NCBI RefSeq assembly: GCF_030362815.1
Contig: NZ_JAUCGR010000003.1
Span: 372,001 to 436,000 of the forward strand
Direction: 5' to 3'
DNA from: Cellulomonas edaphi
GTDB taxonomy: Bacteria; Actinomycetota; Actinomycetes; Actinomycetales; Cellulomonadaceae
Length of the DNA stretch: 64,000 bases
Part shown: piece after piece, positions 28,056-36,637 of the stretch
Position numbering within the stretch: position 1 is the first letter of the stretch
How the letters are laid out: each line of letters begins with the position of its first letter
Program-made: the position numbers and the translations under genes
Notes under the pieces: model-generated
Seen by the model: only the letters and a program-made list of their open reading frames with translations
What the model was told of the DNA's origin: nothing
The model's database searches: none

Positions 28056-29231
28056 ATGCAGTTCGGGATCTTCACCGTCGGCGACGTCACCACCGACCCG
28101 ACCACCGGGCGCACGCCCGACGACACCGAGCGTGTGCGCAACATGCTGACCATCGCCCGGCACGCCGACGAGGCCGGCCTGGACGTCTTCGCCACGGGCG
28201 AGCACCACAACCCGCCGTTCGTGCCGTCGTCCCCGACCACGATGCTCGGCTACCTCGCTGGCGTGACGAAGAACATCACGCTGTCCACGTCGACGACTCT
28301 CATCACGACCAACGACCCGGTGCGGCTGGCCGAGGAGTACGCGATGCTCCAGGTCATCACGGACGGGCGCATGGACCTCATGATGGGGCGCGGCAACACG
28401 GGTCCGGTCTACCCCTGGTTCGGGCAGGACATCCGCCAGGGCATCCCGCTCGCGATCGAGAACTACGCGCTCCTGCGCCGGCTGTGGACCGAGGACGTCG
28501 TCGACTGGTCCGGCAAGTTCCGCACACCGCTGCAGGGCTTCACCTCCACGCCGCGCCCGCTCGACGGCGTCCCGCCGTTCGTCTGGCACGGCTCGATCCG
28601 GTCTCCCGAGATCGCCGAGCAGGCGGCCTACTACGGCGACGGCTTCTTCCACAACGCGATCTTCTGGCCCATGGAGCACACCGCGCAGATGGTGAACTTC
28701 TACCGTCAGCGGTTCGAGCACTACGGGCACGGGCAGGCCGACCAGGCGATCGTCGGGCTCGGCGGCCAGGTGTTCATGAACAAGGACTCCCAGCGCGCGG
28801 TCACGGAGTTCCGCCCGTACTTCGACAACGCCCCCGTCTACGGCCACGGCCCCTCGCTCGAGGACTTCTCCCGCGACACCCCGCTGACCGTGGGCTCGCC
28901 GCAGCAGGTCATCGACCGCTACGGCGCCTTCCGCGAGGAGGTGGGCGACTACCAGCGCCAGCTGTTCCTCATGGACCACGCGGGCCTGCCGCTCAAGACG
29001 GTGCTCGAGCAGATCGACCTGCTGGCCGGGGAGGTCGTGCCCGTGCTGCGTCGCGAGGCCGAGGCCGCGCGCCCCGCGCACGTGCCCGCCAACCCGCCCA
29101 CGCACGCCGAGCGCGTCGCCAAGGCCCGTGCCGCCGGCGAGGTGCACGAGCAGTCGGTCGCCGCCGCCGACCACTGGACCGGCCGCACCGCCGAGGACGA
29201 CGTGGAAGCAGCGGACGCCGTCTCGCGTTGA
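28056..29231 (+). CDS. LLM-class flavin-dependent monooxygenase (CE1758 type)
   Basis: The 391-residue protein is a bacterial-luciferase-like oxygenase that uses reduced FMN. The N terminus reads MQFGIFTVGDVTTDPTTGRT, followed by FATGEHHNPPFVPSSPTTM and GRMDLMMGRGNTGPVY, the usual family blocks. ATG at 28056 follows GAGG weakly, but the next residues fit the family. It is followed after 40 bases by a matching FMN reductase, which is the known CE1758/CE1759 pairing in corynebacteria and relatives. The substrate is unknown. About 40 C-terminal residues beyond the core are Ala-rich. Confidence 0.88.
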   Translation: MQFGIFTVGDVTTDPTTGRTPDDTERVRNMLTIARHADEAGLDVFATGEHHNPPFVPSSPTTMLGYLAGVTKNITLSTSTTLITTNDPVRLAEEYAMLQVITDGRMDLMMGRGNTGPVYPWFGQDIRQGIPLAIENYALLRRLWTEDVVDWSGKFRTPLQGFTSTPRPLDGVPPFVWHGSIRSPEIAEQAAYYGDGFFHNAIFWPMEHTAQMVNFYRQRFEHYGHGQADQAIVGLGGQVFMNKDSQRAVTEFRPYFDNAPVYGHGPSLEDFSRDTPLTVGSPQQVIDRYGAFREEVGDYQRQLFLMDHAGLPLKTVLEQIDLLAGEVVPVLRREAEAARPAHVPANPPTHAERVAKARAAGEVHEQSVAAADHWTGRTAEDDVEAADAVSR

Positions 29232-29271
29232 GACACTTCGGATCACCAGCTCTGTGAAGGAAGAAGGAACG

Positions 29272-29892
29272 ATGAGCGAGCGCTCGATCGTCGTCATCTC
29301 GGCCGGCCTGTCCCAGCCGTCGTCCACGAGGCTTCTCGCGGACCGGCTCGCGGACGCCACGGTCGCCGAGCTGGCAGCCCGTGGCATCACCGCGCGGGTG
29401 CAGAACGTGGAGCTGCGGGACCTCGCGCACGAGGTGGTCAACACCATGCTGACCGGCTTCGCGACCGGTGAGCTCGCCGCGGCCCTCGAGGCCGTCAAGG
29501 GCGCCGACGGGGTCATCGTGGTGACGCCCATCTTCTCGGCGTCGTACGCGGGACTGTTCAAGTCGTTCGTCGACATCCTCGAGGCCGACGCGCTGGCCGG
29601 TGTGCCGGTGCTCCTCGGCGCGACGGGCGGCTCCGCACGTCACTCGCTGGCCATCGACTACGCGCTGCGCCCGCTGTTCGGCTACCTGCGCGCCGACGTC
29701 CAGCCCACCTCGGTGTTCGCCGCGACCGACGACTGGGCGACGGCCGGCGGCGACGACAGCCACCCGCTGCCGTCCCGCATCCGCCGCGCGGGCCGCGAGC
29801 TCGCCGAGACGGTCGCCGATCGCGAGCCGGCGGCTCCCGCGGGCCTGTACGACGCCGTCCCGAGCTTCTCGGACCTCCTCGGCCCCGCCTGA
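29272..29892 (+). CDS. FMN reductase (CE1759 type)
   Basis: The 206-residue flavodoxin-like reductase should supply reduced FMN to the monooxygenase encoded just upstream. It starts IVVISAGLSQPSSTRLLADR and contains GVIVVTPIFSASYAGLFKSF, the FMN-phosphate and isoalloxazine-binding loops of NADPH-dependent FMN reductases, then LLGATGGSARHSL. The ATG at 29272 has GAAGGAAC seven bases before it. A G-C-rich hairpin follows at 29951. The gene pair forms a compact operon. Confidence 0.88.
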   Translation: MSERSIVVISAGLSQPSSTRLLADRLADATVAELAARGITARVQNVELRDLAHEVVNTMLTGFATGELAAALEAVKGADGVIVVTPIFSASYAGLFKSFVDILEADALAGVPVLLGATGGSARHSLAIDYALRPLFGYLRADVQPTSVFAATDDWATAGGDDSHPLPSRIRRAGRELAETVADREPAAPAGLYDAVPSFSDLLGPA

Positions 29893-29950
29893 CGCCGGCC
29901 CGACCGGCGCTCCCCGCCCGGTCGGCCTGTCGCCAGCCAGCGCCACCCCG

Positions 29951-29977
29951 CCCCGTTCGCCGCCCAGGCGAGCGGGG
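29951..29977 (+). terminator. Terminator after the FMN reductase
   Basis: CCCCGTTCGCC (29951-29961) pairs with GGCGAGCGGGG (29967-29977) with one wobble, around a five-base loop. It is 59 bases after the reductase stop. Confidence 0.65.
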
Positions 29978-30027
29978 CGCCGCGCTGTCCCAGCCGGGCC
30001 CGCCCCGTCCGCCAGCCACGCCATCAT

Positions 30028-30087
30028 TTCGCCGATTCGGCATCACCCTGAAGGTTGTGATCGGCGTGCCGATGCCGAATCGGCGAA
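30028..30087. repeat. 17-bp perfect inverted repeat with inner stem
   Basis: TTCGCCGATTCGGCATC (30028-30044) is the exact reverse complement of 30071-30087. The 26-base spacer can form a shorter inner hairpin (ATCAC with GTGAT). It lies in a 524-bp gap (29893-30416) with no gene I can support. It could be a mobile palindromic element or a structured RNA; it is too far from either gene to be a plain terminator. Confidence 0.8.
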
Positions 30088-30141
30088 CTGATCGCCGACC
30101 GACGCTTGGCGAGCGCGGCGCGGCGGCGCGCTCGTCGGTGT

Positions 30142-30205
30142 GGGTCGCTACTTTGGCGTCGGCTCGCTACTTCACGGTGGCGACTCGGCGCCAAAGTCAC
30201 GACCC
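30142..30205. repeat. Second inverted repeat in the same gap
   Basis: GGGTCGCTACTTTGGCG at 30142-30158 and its counterpart at 30189-30205 (reverse complement GGGTCGTGACTTTGGCG) match at 15 of 17 bases, with a 30-base spacer. It is 55 bases from the first palindrome. Confidence 0.7.
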
Positions 30206-30275
30206 GTCCGCGGGCGGGATGGCTCGGCGCCGCGCGGGCGGCCAGCGTCGCCCACTCGGGCTGGCGGCGAGCGGC

Positions 30276-30359
30276 GCGCACTCGGACGGGCGGCCAGCGC
30301 CCCGCGCACTCGGACGGGCGGCCAGCGCCCCGCGGGCGCGTGCGGGCGGCCAGCGCCCC
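30276..30359. repeat. 28-bp minisatellite (three copies, fading on both sides)
   Basis: Units begin at 30276, 30304 and 30332. The first two copies (GCGCACTCGGACGGGCGGCC plus CAGCGCCCC) are nearly identical and the third is diverged. Degenerate GGCGGCCAGCG copies continue from 30231 and to about 30390. The block ends just before the deazaflavin reductase start at 30417. Confidence 0.8.
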
Positions 30360-30416
30360 GCGGACGCGGGCGGGCGCGGCGTCGCGCGGGCGGCGGTGGG
30401 CGCCTAGCGTCGGGGG

Positions 30417-30800
30417 ATGACCGCGCCGCACTGGGTGACCCGCGTGAACCTGCGGTTCACCAACAAGCTCATGGTCCTGCTGTCCGACGACGTCCCCCCG
30501 CTCGCGACGCTGCACCACGTCGGCCGGCGGTCGGGGCGTCGGTACCGCACGCCCCTGATGGCCTTCCCCACGGAGCGCGGGTTCGTCTTCGCGCTCACCT
30601 ACGGCCCTGACGTGCAGTGGCTGCACAACCTGGAGTCCGGGCCGGGGCGACTGGTCCAGCGCCGGCGCGTCTACGCCCTGAGCGACCCGCGCACGCTCAC
30701 CGCCGAGGATGGCCGCGCCCTGGTCCCGTCCTGGACCGCGCGCGTCCTGCGACTCCTGCGCTGCGACGACTTCGTCGAGCTCGCGGCTGTCCGCGTCTGA
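30417..30800 (+). CDS. Deazaflavin (F420)-dependent nitroreductase family protein
   Basis: The 127-residue protein belongs to the nitroreductase/DUF385 (Ddn-like) family that binds F420 in actinobacteria. TLHHVGRRSGRRYRTPLMAF is the typical family block after an N-terminal helix, followed by FVFALTYGPDVQWLHNLES. The substrate is unknown, and these proteins often reduce quinones or nitro compounds. It stands alone after a repeat-rich stretch; no convincing ribosome site precedes the ATG except a GGGG run. Confidence 0.8.
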   Translation: MTAPHWVTRVNLRFTNKLMVLLSDDVPPLATLHHVGRRSGRRYRTPLMAFPTERGFVFALTYGPDVQWLHNLESGPGRLVQRRRVYALSDPRTLTAEDGRALVPSWTARVLRLLRCDDFVELAAVRV

Positions 30801-30856
30801 CGGTCGACGCGGCCCCTGACCTGCGGGCCGGCAGTCGCGGGCAACCGTCCCGGCTG

Positions 30857-30938
30857 AGAGAGCGGTCTCTGAGCGGTTTCCTGCGCCTTGACAGGGGGAT
30901 TGTCCGGGTTCAAGGTAATCCCTCAGAGAGCGCTCCCT
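30857..30938 (+). promoter_or_regulatory. Promoter with two LacI-type boxes for the GH16 gene
   Basis: AGAGAGCGGTCTCT (30857-30870) and AGAGAGCGCTCCCT (30925-30938) are near-palindromic boxes of the actinobacterial GAGCGCTC type (CebR-like). Between them TTGACA (30888-30893) is a good -35, with AAGGTA/GGTAAT (30912-30919) as a possible -10. The second box would lie across the transcription start. A LacI-type gene sits downstream of the GH16 gene. Confidence 0.7.
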
Positions 30939-30989
30939 CGCGCTTCTCTCGCCACATCCACCCTGTCAATGACGACCTTTGGGGGAAGC

Positions 30990-33164
30990 ATGGCTCCCGC
31001 TCCACGTCCTGGCCCCGGCGCGTCCGCACGCCGGAGCCGTCCCGCCACCCGCCTCGCGGTGGCCGCCCTCGCGGCGCTCGCCGTCACGATCTCGCTCGCC
31101 GCCGTGCGGGCCGACGAGGCGCACGCCCTCAGCCCCGGCCAGGTGGTGCTCTCGCAGGGGAAGCCGACGACGGCGTCCTCGTCGGAGTCCGCCGCGACGC
31201 CCGCGAGCGCCGCCACCGACGGCGACGTCAGCACGCGCTGGTCCAGCTCCTTCGCCGACAACCAGTGGCTCCAGGTGGACCTCGGCGCCGCGAAGCCGAT
31301 CGTCGGCTTCGACCTCACCTGGGAGGCGGCCTACGCCTCGACGTACACGATCCAGACGTCGAACGACGCCTCGACCTGGACGACGGTGGTCAACGGCACC
31401 GCGAGCTCGGCGGCCAAGCAGTCGCTGAGCGCCAGCGCCAACGCGCGCTACGTCCGCCTTACCGGCACCAAGCGGGCCACCGCGTACGGCGTCTCGCTGT
31501 TCGAGTTCCAGGTGCTCGGCACCTCGGACGCGTCGGCGAGCACGCTGCTGTCGAAGGGCCGGCCGACGACCGCCTCGTCGGCGGAGTCCGCGGCGACGCC
31601 CGCCAGCTCCGCGACCGACGGCGACCTGGGCACCCGATGGTCCAGCGCGTTCTCGGTGCCGCAGTGGATCCAGGTGGACCTCGGCTCGTCGCGCGCTCTC
31701 ACGCGCGTGGACCTGACGTGGGAGGCGGCGTACGCCACGGCCTTCACCATCCAGTCGTCGCAGGACGGCACCACCTGGACCACCCAGTCGACGCAGACCG
31801 CCGCGACCGGTGGCAAGCAGTCCATCCCGCTGGGCGGCACCGGCCGCTACGTGCGGCTCAACGCCACGGCCAAGAGCACGGGCTACGGGATCTCGCTGTG
31901 GGAGCTCGAGGTGTTCGGCACAGGCGACGGCAGCACGTCGACACCGACTCCGACCCCGACGCCCACGCCGACCCAGCCCGGCGGCGCCGTGCTGCTGTCC
32001 TACAAGAAGCCCGGCACCGCGTCGTCGAGCCAGGACGACGGCACCTGCTACCAGTGCACGGCCGACAAGGCGCTCGACGCCGACCCGGCATCGCGGTGGG
32101 CCAGCGCCAACCCGGCGGGCTGGACGGACGCCGGCTGGCTGCAGGTGGACCTCGGCGCGACCGCGCACGTCACGCAGGTGGTGCTGCAGTGGGACCCCGC
32201 GTACGCCACGGGCTACCAGGTGCAGGTCTCGCCCGACGGCAACGCCTGGACGACCATCTACACGACCACCACAGGCAAGGGCCTCAAGGAGACGCTGAAC
32301 GTCACCGGTGACGGGCGCTACGTGCGGCTCAACTTCACCAAGCGCTCGGGCCCGTACGGGTACTCGCTGTACGCGTTCGACGTGTACGGCACGGGCGGCA
32401 ACCCGGTGCAGCCGCCCACGAGCAACCTCCCGGCGCCCAACTTCACGCGCCTGGCGTGGAGCGACGAGTTCAACGGGGCGGCGGGCTCGGGTCCGGACAC
32501 GTCCAAGTGGACGATCGACGCAGGCACGGGGCAGAACGGCGAGCAGCAGTACTACACGCCCAGCGGCAACCTCAACCTGGACGGCCAGGGGAACCTCGTG
32601 ATCGAGGCGCGCAAGCAGACCGCGGGCGGGCGCGACTACACGTCGGGTCGCATGAACACGAGCAACAAGTTCATGTTCACCTACGGCCGGGTCGAGGCGC
32701 GGATCAAGGTGCCGACGGGCCAGGGGTACTGGCCGGCGTTCTGGATGATGGGCGCCGACTTCCTCACGGGCCGGCCGTGGCCGTACAACGGCGAGGTCGA
32801 CATCATGGAGGTGCTCGGCAAGGACACCACCACGTCGTACTCCACGCTGCACGCCCCGGCGTACAACGGTGCGGGCGGCTACGGCGGCTCCTACAAGCTG
32901 CCGGACGGGGCACCGCTGTCGAACGACTTCCACACCTGGGCCGCCGAGTGGGACGCCAACGGCATCCGCTACTTCCTCGACAACCGCCTGGTGTTCACGG
33001 CCGACAAGGCCACGGTGGAGTCGACCCGAGGACCGTGGATCTACGACCACGACTTCTACGTGATCCTCAACCTCGCCGTGGGCGGTGACTGGCCCGGTCC
33101 CGTGGACGCGACCACGCCGTTCCCGGCGAAGATGCTGGTCGACTACGTGCGCGTCTACCGCTGA
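30990..33164 (+). CDS. Secreted GH16 beta-glucanase with three F5/8C-like domains
   Basis: The 724-residue protein has a signal peptide (about 35 residues, ending AVRADEAHA). Three discoidin/F5-8 type C carbohydrate-binding domains follow (about 40-175, 180-310, 330-475), each starting near TASS and containing RW followed by WLQVDLG or WIQVDLG. A PTPTPTP linker precedes the third. The GH16 domain (about 485-724) has GEVDIMEVLG with catalytic Glu602 and Glu607 in the ExDxxE motif. It probably cleaves beta-1,3-glucan (laminarinase type). ATG at 30990 follows GGGGGAAG. It ends ahead of a terminator and a LacI gene. Confidence 0.88.
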   Translation: MAPAPRPGPGASARRSRPATRLAVAALAALAVTISLAAVRADEAHALSPGQVVLSQGKPTTASSSESAATPASAATDGDVSTRWSSSFADNQWLQVDLGAAKPIVGFDLTWEAAYASTYTIQTSNDASTWTTVVNGTASSAAKQSLSASANARYVRLTGTKRATAYGVSLFEFQVLGTSDASASTLLSKGRPTTASSAESAATPASSATDGDLGTRWSSAFSVPQWIQVDLGSSRALTRVDLTWEAAYATAFTIQSSQDGTTWTTQSTQTAATGGKQSIPLGGTGRYVRLNATAKSTGYGISLWELEVFGTGDGSTSTPTPTPTPTPTQPGGAVLLSYKKPGTASSSQDDGTCYQCTADKALDADPASRWASANPAGWTDAGWLQVDLGATAHVTQVVLQWDPAYATGYQVQVSPDGNAWTTIYTTTTGKGLKETLNVTGDGRYVRLNFTKRSGPYGYSLYAFDVYGTGGNPVQPPTSNLPAPNFTRLAWSDEFNGAAGSGPDTSKWTIDAGTGQNGEQQYYTPSGNLNLDGQGNLVIEARKQTAGGRDYTSGRMNTSNKFMFTYGRVEARIKVPTGQGYWPAFWMMGADFLTGRPWPYNGEVDIMEVLGKDTTTSYSTLHAPAYNGAGGYGGSYKLPDGAPLSNDFHTWAAEWDANGIRYFLDNRLVFTADKATVESTRGPWIYDHDFYVILNLAVGGDWPGPVDATTPFPAKMLVDYVRVYR

Positions 33165-33174
33165 CGCGCACAGG

Positions 33175-33204
33175 GCGGCGGGGCCGGCATCCCGGCCCCG
33201 CCGC
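33175..33204 (+). terminator. Terminator after the GH16 gene
   Basis: GCGGCGGGGCCGG (33175-33187) pairs exactly with 33192-33204 around CATC. It is 11 bases after the GH16 stop and separates it from the LacI gene. Confidence 0.8.
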
Positions 33205-33264
33205 TCGCTGCAGCATCCCGCGCGGAGCCCGACGGCGGTGCCGCGCAGTGCTATAAGGGGACGC

Positions 33265-34311
33265 ATGACCAGCACGCGCGGCCGGACGCCCAGCGCGTCC
33301 ACCATCGAGGAGGTCGCGGCTCGGGCCGGCGTCTCCCGGTCGACCGTGTCGCGGGTGCTGAACGGCGTCGCGACCGTCGATCCGAAGATGCGGCGCGCGG
33401 TCGACGAGGCCGTCCGGGCCACCGGCTATGTCCCCAACCTCGCCGCGCGATCGCTGGTCACCCGCCGCACCAACTCCGTCGCCCTCGTGATCGCCGAGCC
33501 CGCCTCGGGGTCGGCCGGAGCGGAGTTCCTGCAGCGGATCTTCTCCGACCCCTACTTCGGGCGCGTGACGGCGGGCGCCCAGCAGGTGCTGCGGGCCACG
33601 GGCGTGCACCTCGTCGTCCTGCCGGCGGACCGCGAGGCGCACGACTTCGTGCTCACCTACCTGCGCCAGGGCCACGTGGACGGCGTCCTGTTCCTGTCCG
33701 GCGGCGACGAGCACGGCCTGCCCCGAGCGCTGCACGAGATGCGCGTGCCCGTGGTGCTGTCCCATCAACCCACCGCCTCCCTGCCGGTGAGCTGGGTGGA
33801 CGCCGACCAGGCCATCGGCGGTCGGCTGGCGGCCGAGCACCTGGGCGCGCTCGGCCGACGACGCGCGGTGGTGCTCGCGGGCCCGCCCGGAGTGGCAGCG
33901 GCGCGCGACCGGCTCTCGGGCTTCCGGGCCGCGGCCGAGGAGCGCGGCATCGAGGTGGCGGTCGAGCACGGCGACTTCAGCGCGCGCTCCGGCACCGCCG
34001 GCGCGCGGCTGATCCTGGCCGAGCACCACGACGCCGACGCCGTGTTCGCCGCCAACGACCTCATGGCGGAGGCCGTGGTGCGCGTGCTGCAGGACGCGGG
34101 GCGCCGGGTGCCCGACGACGTCGCCGTCATCGGGTTCGACGACAGCGCCCCCGCCCGCGAGGCCAGCCCCGCGCTGACCACGGTGCGGCAGCCGGTCGAA
34201 GACATGGCCGGCGAGATGGCTCGCCTCCTGCTGGACCGGATCGTCGCGCCCGACCAGCCTCCGCGGGGAGTGATGTTCACGCCGACGCTCGTCGTGCGCG
34301 AGACCGCCTGA
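33265..34311 (+). CDS. LacI-family transcriptional regulator
   Basis: The 348-residue regulator has an N-terminal HTH (TIEEVAARAGVSRSTVSRVL, residues about 13-32), the hinge helix YVPNLAARSLV and a periplasmic-binding-like sugar domain ending with VAVIGFDDSAPAREASP and LTTVRQPVEDM. ATG at 33265 follows AAGGGG by four bases. It lies directly downstream of the GH16 gene, whose promoter carries two GAGCGCTC-like boxes, so I infer it represses that gene until a glucan-derived oligosaccharide binds. Its own promoter shows no obvious second box. Confidence 0.9.
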   Translation: MTSTRGRTPSASTIEEVAARAGVSRSTVSRVLNGVATVDPKMRRAVDEAVRATGYVPNLAARSLVTRRTNSVALVIAEPASGSAGAEFLQRIFSDPYFGRVTAGAQQVLRATGVHLVVLPADREAHDFVLTYLRQGHVDGVLFLSGGDEHGLPRALHEMRVPVVLSHQPTASLPVSWVDADQAIGGRLAAEHLGALGRRRAVVLAGPPGVAAARDRLSGFRAAAEERGIEVAVEHGDFSARSGTAGARLILAEHHDADAVFAANDLMAEAVVRVLQDAGRRVPDDVAVIGFDDSAPAREASPALTTVRQPVEDMAGEMARLLLDRIVAPDQPPRGVMFTPTLVVRETA

Positions 34312-34326
34312 CGGGACAGGACGCGC

Positions 34327-34363
34327 GAGGAGGGCCCGACGACCTCGTCGTCGGGCCCTCCTC
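34327..34363. terminator. Terminator after the LacI gene
   Basis: GAGGAGGGCCCGACGAC (34327-34343) pairs perfectly with 34347-34363, with a three-base loop. It follows the LacI stop by 15 bases. Confidence 0.85.
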
Positions 34364-34370
34364 GATAGGA

Positions 34371-34408
34371 CGCCCGTGCCCGGCTCGCACCAGCGCCGGG
34401 CACGGGCG
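34371..34408. terminator. Terminator for the converging GH87-like gene
   Basis: CGCCCGTGCCCGGC (34371-34384) pairs with GCCGGGCACGGGCG (34395-34408) around a ten-base loop. It lies immediately downstream of the leftward gene ending at 34421. The two hairpins stand back to back. Confidence 0.75.
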
Positions 34409-34420
34409 TCGATCAGTGCG

Positions 34421-36451
34421 TCACCAGTTCGACGGCGGCGGCGGGGTGACCACCGGGGGCCGGTCGTTGCAGGTGATCGTGTTCGGCACGAACGGCGTGA
34501 ACCAGTTGCGGCCCGCCTCCCACGGGTTGCCGTCGGTGCCGTCGTTGCTGCCGCCGTCCACCAGCGAGAACTCGGAGCCCGTCGCCGGGAAGCCGAACGA
34601 GCCGCAGTTGTTGACGCCCGCCCACCCGATGTTCCGCACGTCCACGTTGGTGAACGACGCGGAACCGAAGGCGCGGGCGCTGACCACCGAGGTGCCGGCC
34701 CCGTCGACCTGGACGTCCGCGAAGTGCACGTCGTCGATGCCGTACAGGTCCTTCACGCCCCATTCCGAGACCATCATGATCGCGTTGTAGCCGTTGTCGA
34801 GGTAGTGGTCGCCGGTCACGTCGACGCCAGTGACCGGACCGTCGAGCGCGTACAACCAGATGGCACCGAGCCCGATCTTCCAGTTCAGGTCCAGCGTGCT
34901 GGCACGGACCGTGGTGTTGTCCGTGAACGTGGTGCGGCCCGAGAACGGCACGGCGCTGAAGCGGGCACCGGCGTGCAGGCCGCTGCCCTCCCGCACCGGG
35001 TCGGCGACGACGTTGCTGGCGACCGTGTTGTCGTGCCCGCCGTAGATCGCGATGTTGTTGGCGAGCGCGGGGTTGAGCACGGTGTTGTGCGAGAACACGT
35101 TGTGGTGGTCCGCGTCCTGCGCCGGGGTGGACACCCCGTGCGACCACATCGCCAGGCCGTCGTCGCCCGTGCCGCGGATGAAGTTGTTGGTCACGGTCGC
35201 GTTCGAGATGCCGCGACGCAGGTTCAGGCCGTCGGCGATCTGGTCCACGATGATGTTGTCCCTGACGGTCAGCCCGCTGAACGGCCCGTCGAACCACATC
35301 CCGACCTTGGTGTGCTGGATGAAGAGCCGCTCGACGGTGGAGCCGCCGCCCAGCGCGCCGCCGACCCCGTTGACCTGGTCGTCGTCGACGCGCTCGCGTG
35401 TGTCGCCGATGATGGCGAAGTCGGCGAGGTGGACGGCCGTGGAGCCGCCGTCCTCGACGTACTTGCCGTAGACGCCCACCCCGGCGCCGACCAGCTTGGT
35501 GTACCAGCTGCCGGCCCCGACGAGCGTCACCTTGTCGACCACCAGGTGCCGCTCCACCTTGTAGGTGCCCGGCGGGACGTACACGGGCCGGCCCAGCTTC
35601 GAACCCGCAGCGATGGCCCTGTCGAGCGCCTCGGCCGAGCTCCTGCGGCCGGTCGGGTCCGCCCCGAACGCCCATGCGTTGAGCGCGTGCTTGGGTGGCG
35701 GCGTGGGGAGGCCCACCTGCTCGAAGTCGGCGACGTCGAGGGTGATCCACGCGAGCGTGCTGCGGGCCGGCACCGAGAAGCGGACCGTGTCGCCCTTCTT
35801 CAGCGGCACCACGAGCGGGATGCGCGTCTCGGCGTAGAAGTGGAATGGACGGAACGGCTTGTCGAAGACCGGGGCCGGCGTGGTCGCCGACGGCACGCAG
35901 CCGCACTCGGTGAGCCACCAGTCCTTGTTCGGATCGGCCTGCGGGTCGTTGGAGAACGGGTAGGTGCCGTACAGCCAGGAGTACTTCGAGGTGAGCGTCG
36001 CACTGGTGAGCTTGTGGCCGTTGACCGCCACGTCCACCTTCCCCGTGAGGCCGCCGCCGGCCGGCGCGTCGGGGATCGCGTACCGCAGCGTCACGGCGTT
36101 GGCAGGCCGCGTCAGCGTGTACTGGACGTACTCGCCGGCCGCGTCGAGCGTGACCGCCTTGCGCCCGGACGCCTCGCTGGCGAGCGTGTACGGCGTGCGG
36201 TCCGGGCCGACGAGCTCGCCCGTGTAGCTGGCGTTCTCGGCCTCCTGCTCGACGAACGGCACGGTCGCGCCCCGGCCCGCAGTCAGCGAGGGCGAGAGCG
36301 CGGCGACCGTCTCGACGCCGGGCTTGGGCGCGCTGCTGCCGCCGGCGATGCCGGGCTGCGCGGCAGCGAGGGTCGCGACGATCGCGACGGCCGTCGCGGC
36401 GGCGACTCGTCGCGCGTGCCGTCGGCGGGGGTGATGAACGGGATGACTCAC
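34421..36451 (-). CDS. Secreted right-handed beta-helix glycosidase, GH87-like (alpha-1,3-glucanase/mycodextranase type)
   Basis: The 676-residue protein has a signal peptide (RRHARRVAAATAVAIVATLAAAQPGIA). A CBM6-like N-terminal domain follows (about 55-180, FVEQEAENASYTG), then a beta-helix catalytic region from ALNAWAFGADPTGRRS with PVYVPPGTYKVERHLVV. QIADGLNLRRGISN and RGTGDDGLAMWS supply aspartates at the positions where GH87 enzymes keep their catalytic acids. The layout fits GH87, which cleaves alpha-1,3-glucan in fungal walls or dental mutan; another beta-helix family cannot be ruled out. GTG at 36451 follows AGGAGG. It is secreted and ends PPPPSNW without an anchor. Confidence 0.72.
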   Translation of the reverse strand: MSHPVHHPRRRHARRVAAATAVAIVATLAAAQPGIAGGSSAPKPGVETVAALSPSLTAGRGATVPFVEQEAENASYTGELVGPDRTPYTLASEASGRKAVTLDAAGEYVQYTLTRPANAVTLRYAIPDAPAGGGLTGKVDVAVNGHKLTSATLTSKYSWLYGTYPFSNDPQADPNKDWWLTECGCVPSATTPAPVFDKPFRPFHFYAETRIPLVVPLKKGDTVRFSVPARSTLAWITLDVADFEQVGLPTPPPKHALNAWAFGADPTGRRSSAEALDRAIAAGSKLGRPVYVPPGTYKVERHLVVDKVTLVGAGSWYTKLVGAGVGVYGKYVEDGGSTAVHLADFAIIGDTRERVDDDQVNGVGGALGGGSTVERLFIQHTKVGMWFDGPFSGLTVRDNIIVDQIADGLNLRRGISNATVTNNFIRGTGDDGLAMWSHGVSTPAQDADHHNVFSHNTVLNPALANNIAIYGGHDNTVASNVVADPVREGSGLHAGARFSAVPFSGRTTFTDNTTVRASTLDLNWKIGLGAIWLYALDGPVTGVDVTGDHYLDNGYNAIMMVSEWGVKDLYGIDDVHFADVQVDGAGTSVVSARAFGSASFTNVDVRNIGWAGVNNCGSFGFPATGSEFSLVDGGSNDGTDGNPWEAGRNWFTPFVPNTITCNDRPPVVTPPPPSNW

Positions 36452-36637
36452 GGAGACGCCTCCTTGCGCACCGGGCGGTGCCCCAGGGGGATGCGACACC
36501 GCATGACGGGACACACCGTACGGAATGGACAAACACACAGACAAGACTCAAAGAGCATCTGCAAGAACTTACTCAGCAGACGCAACTTCCCACCATCGGC
36601 AAGCGCAATGGAGCGTCCAGCCCGTGACGTGGAGGGG
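36452..36637 (-). promoter_or_regulatory. Promoter region of the GH87-like gene
   Basis: This 186-bp stretch is less GC-rich than its surroundings. ATGCG ACAC CGCAT (36491-36504) is a perfect five-base palindrome, and CCGTACGG (36516-36523) is another. A TCTGC...GCAGA pair lies near 36559-36581. Any of these could be an operator for the beta-helix enzyme; I cannot choose between them. Confidence 0.4.

Noticed and set aside
30417..30800. Insertion of a mobile element at the repeat-rich gap
   Set aside because: No transposase, integrase or target-site duplication is visible. The repeats look like palindromes and a minisatellite.
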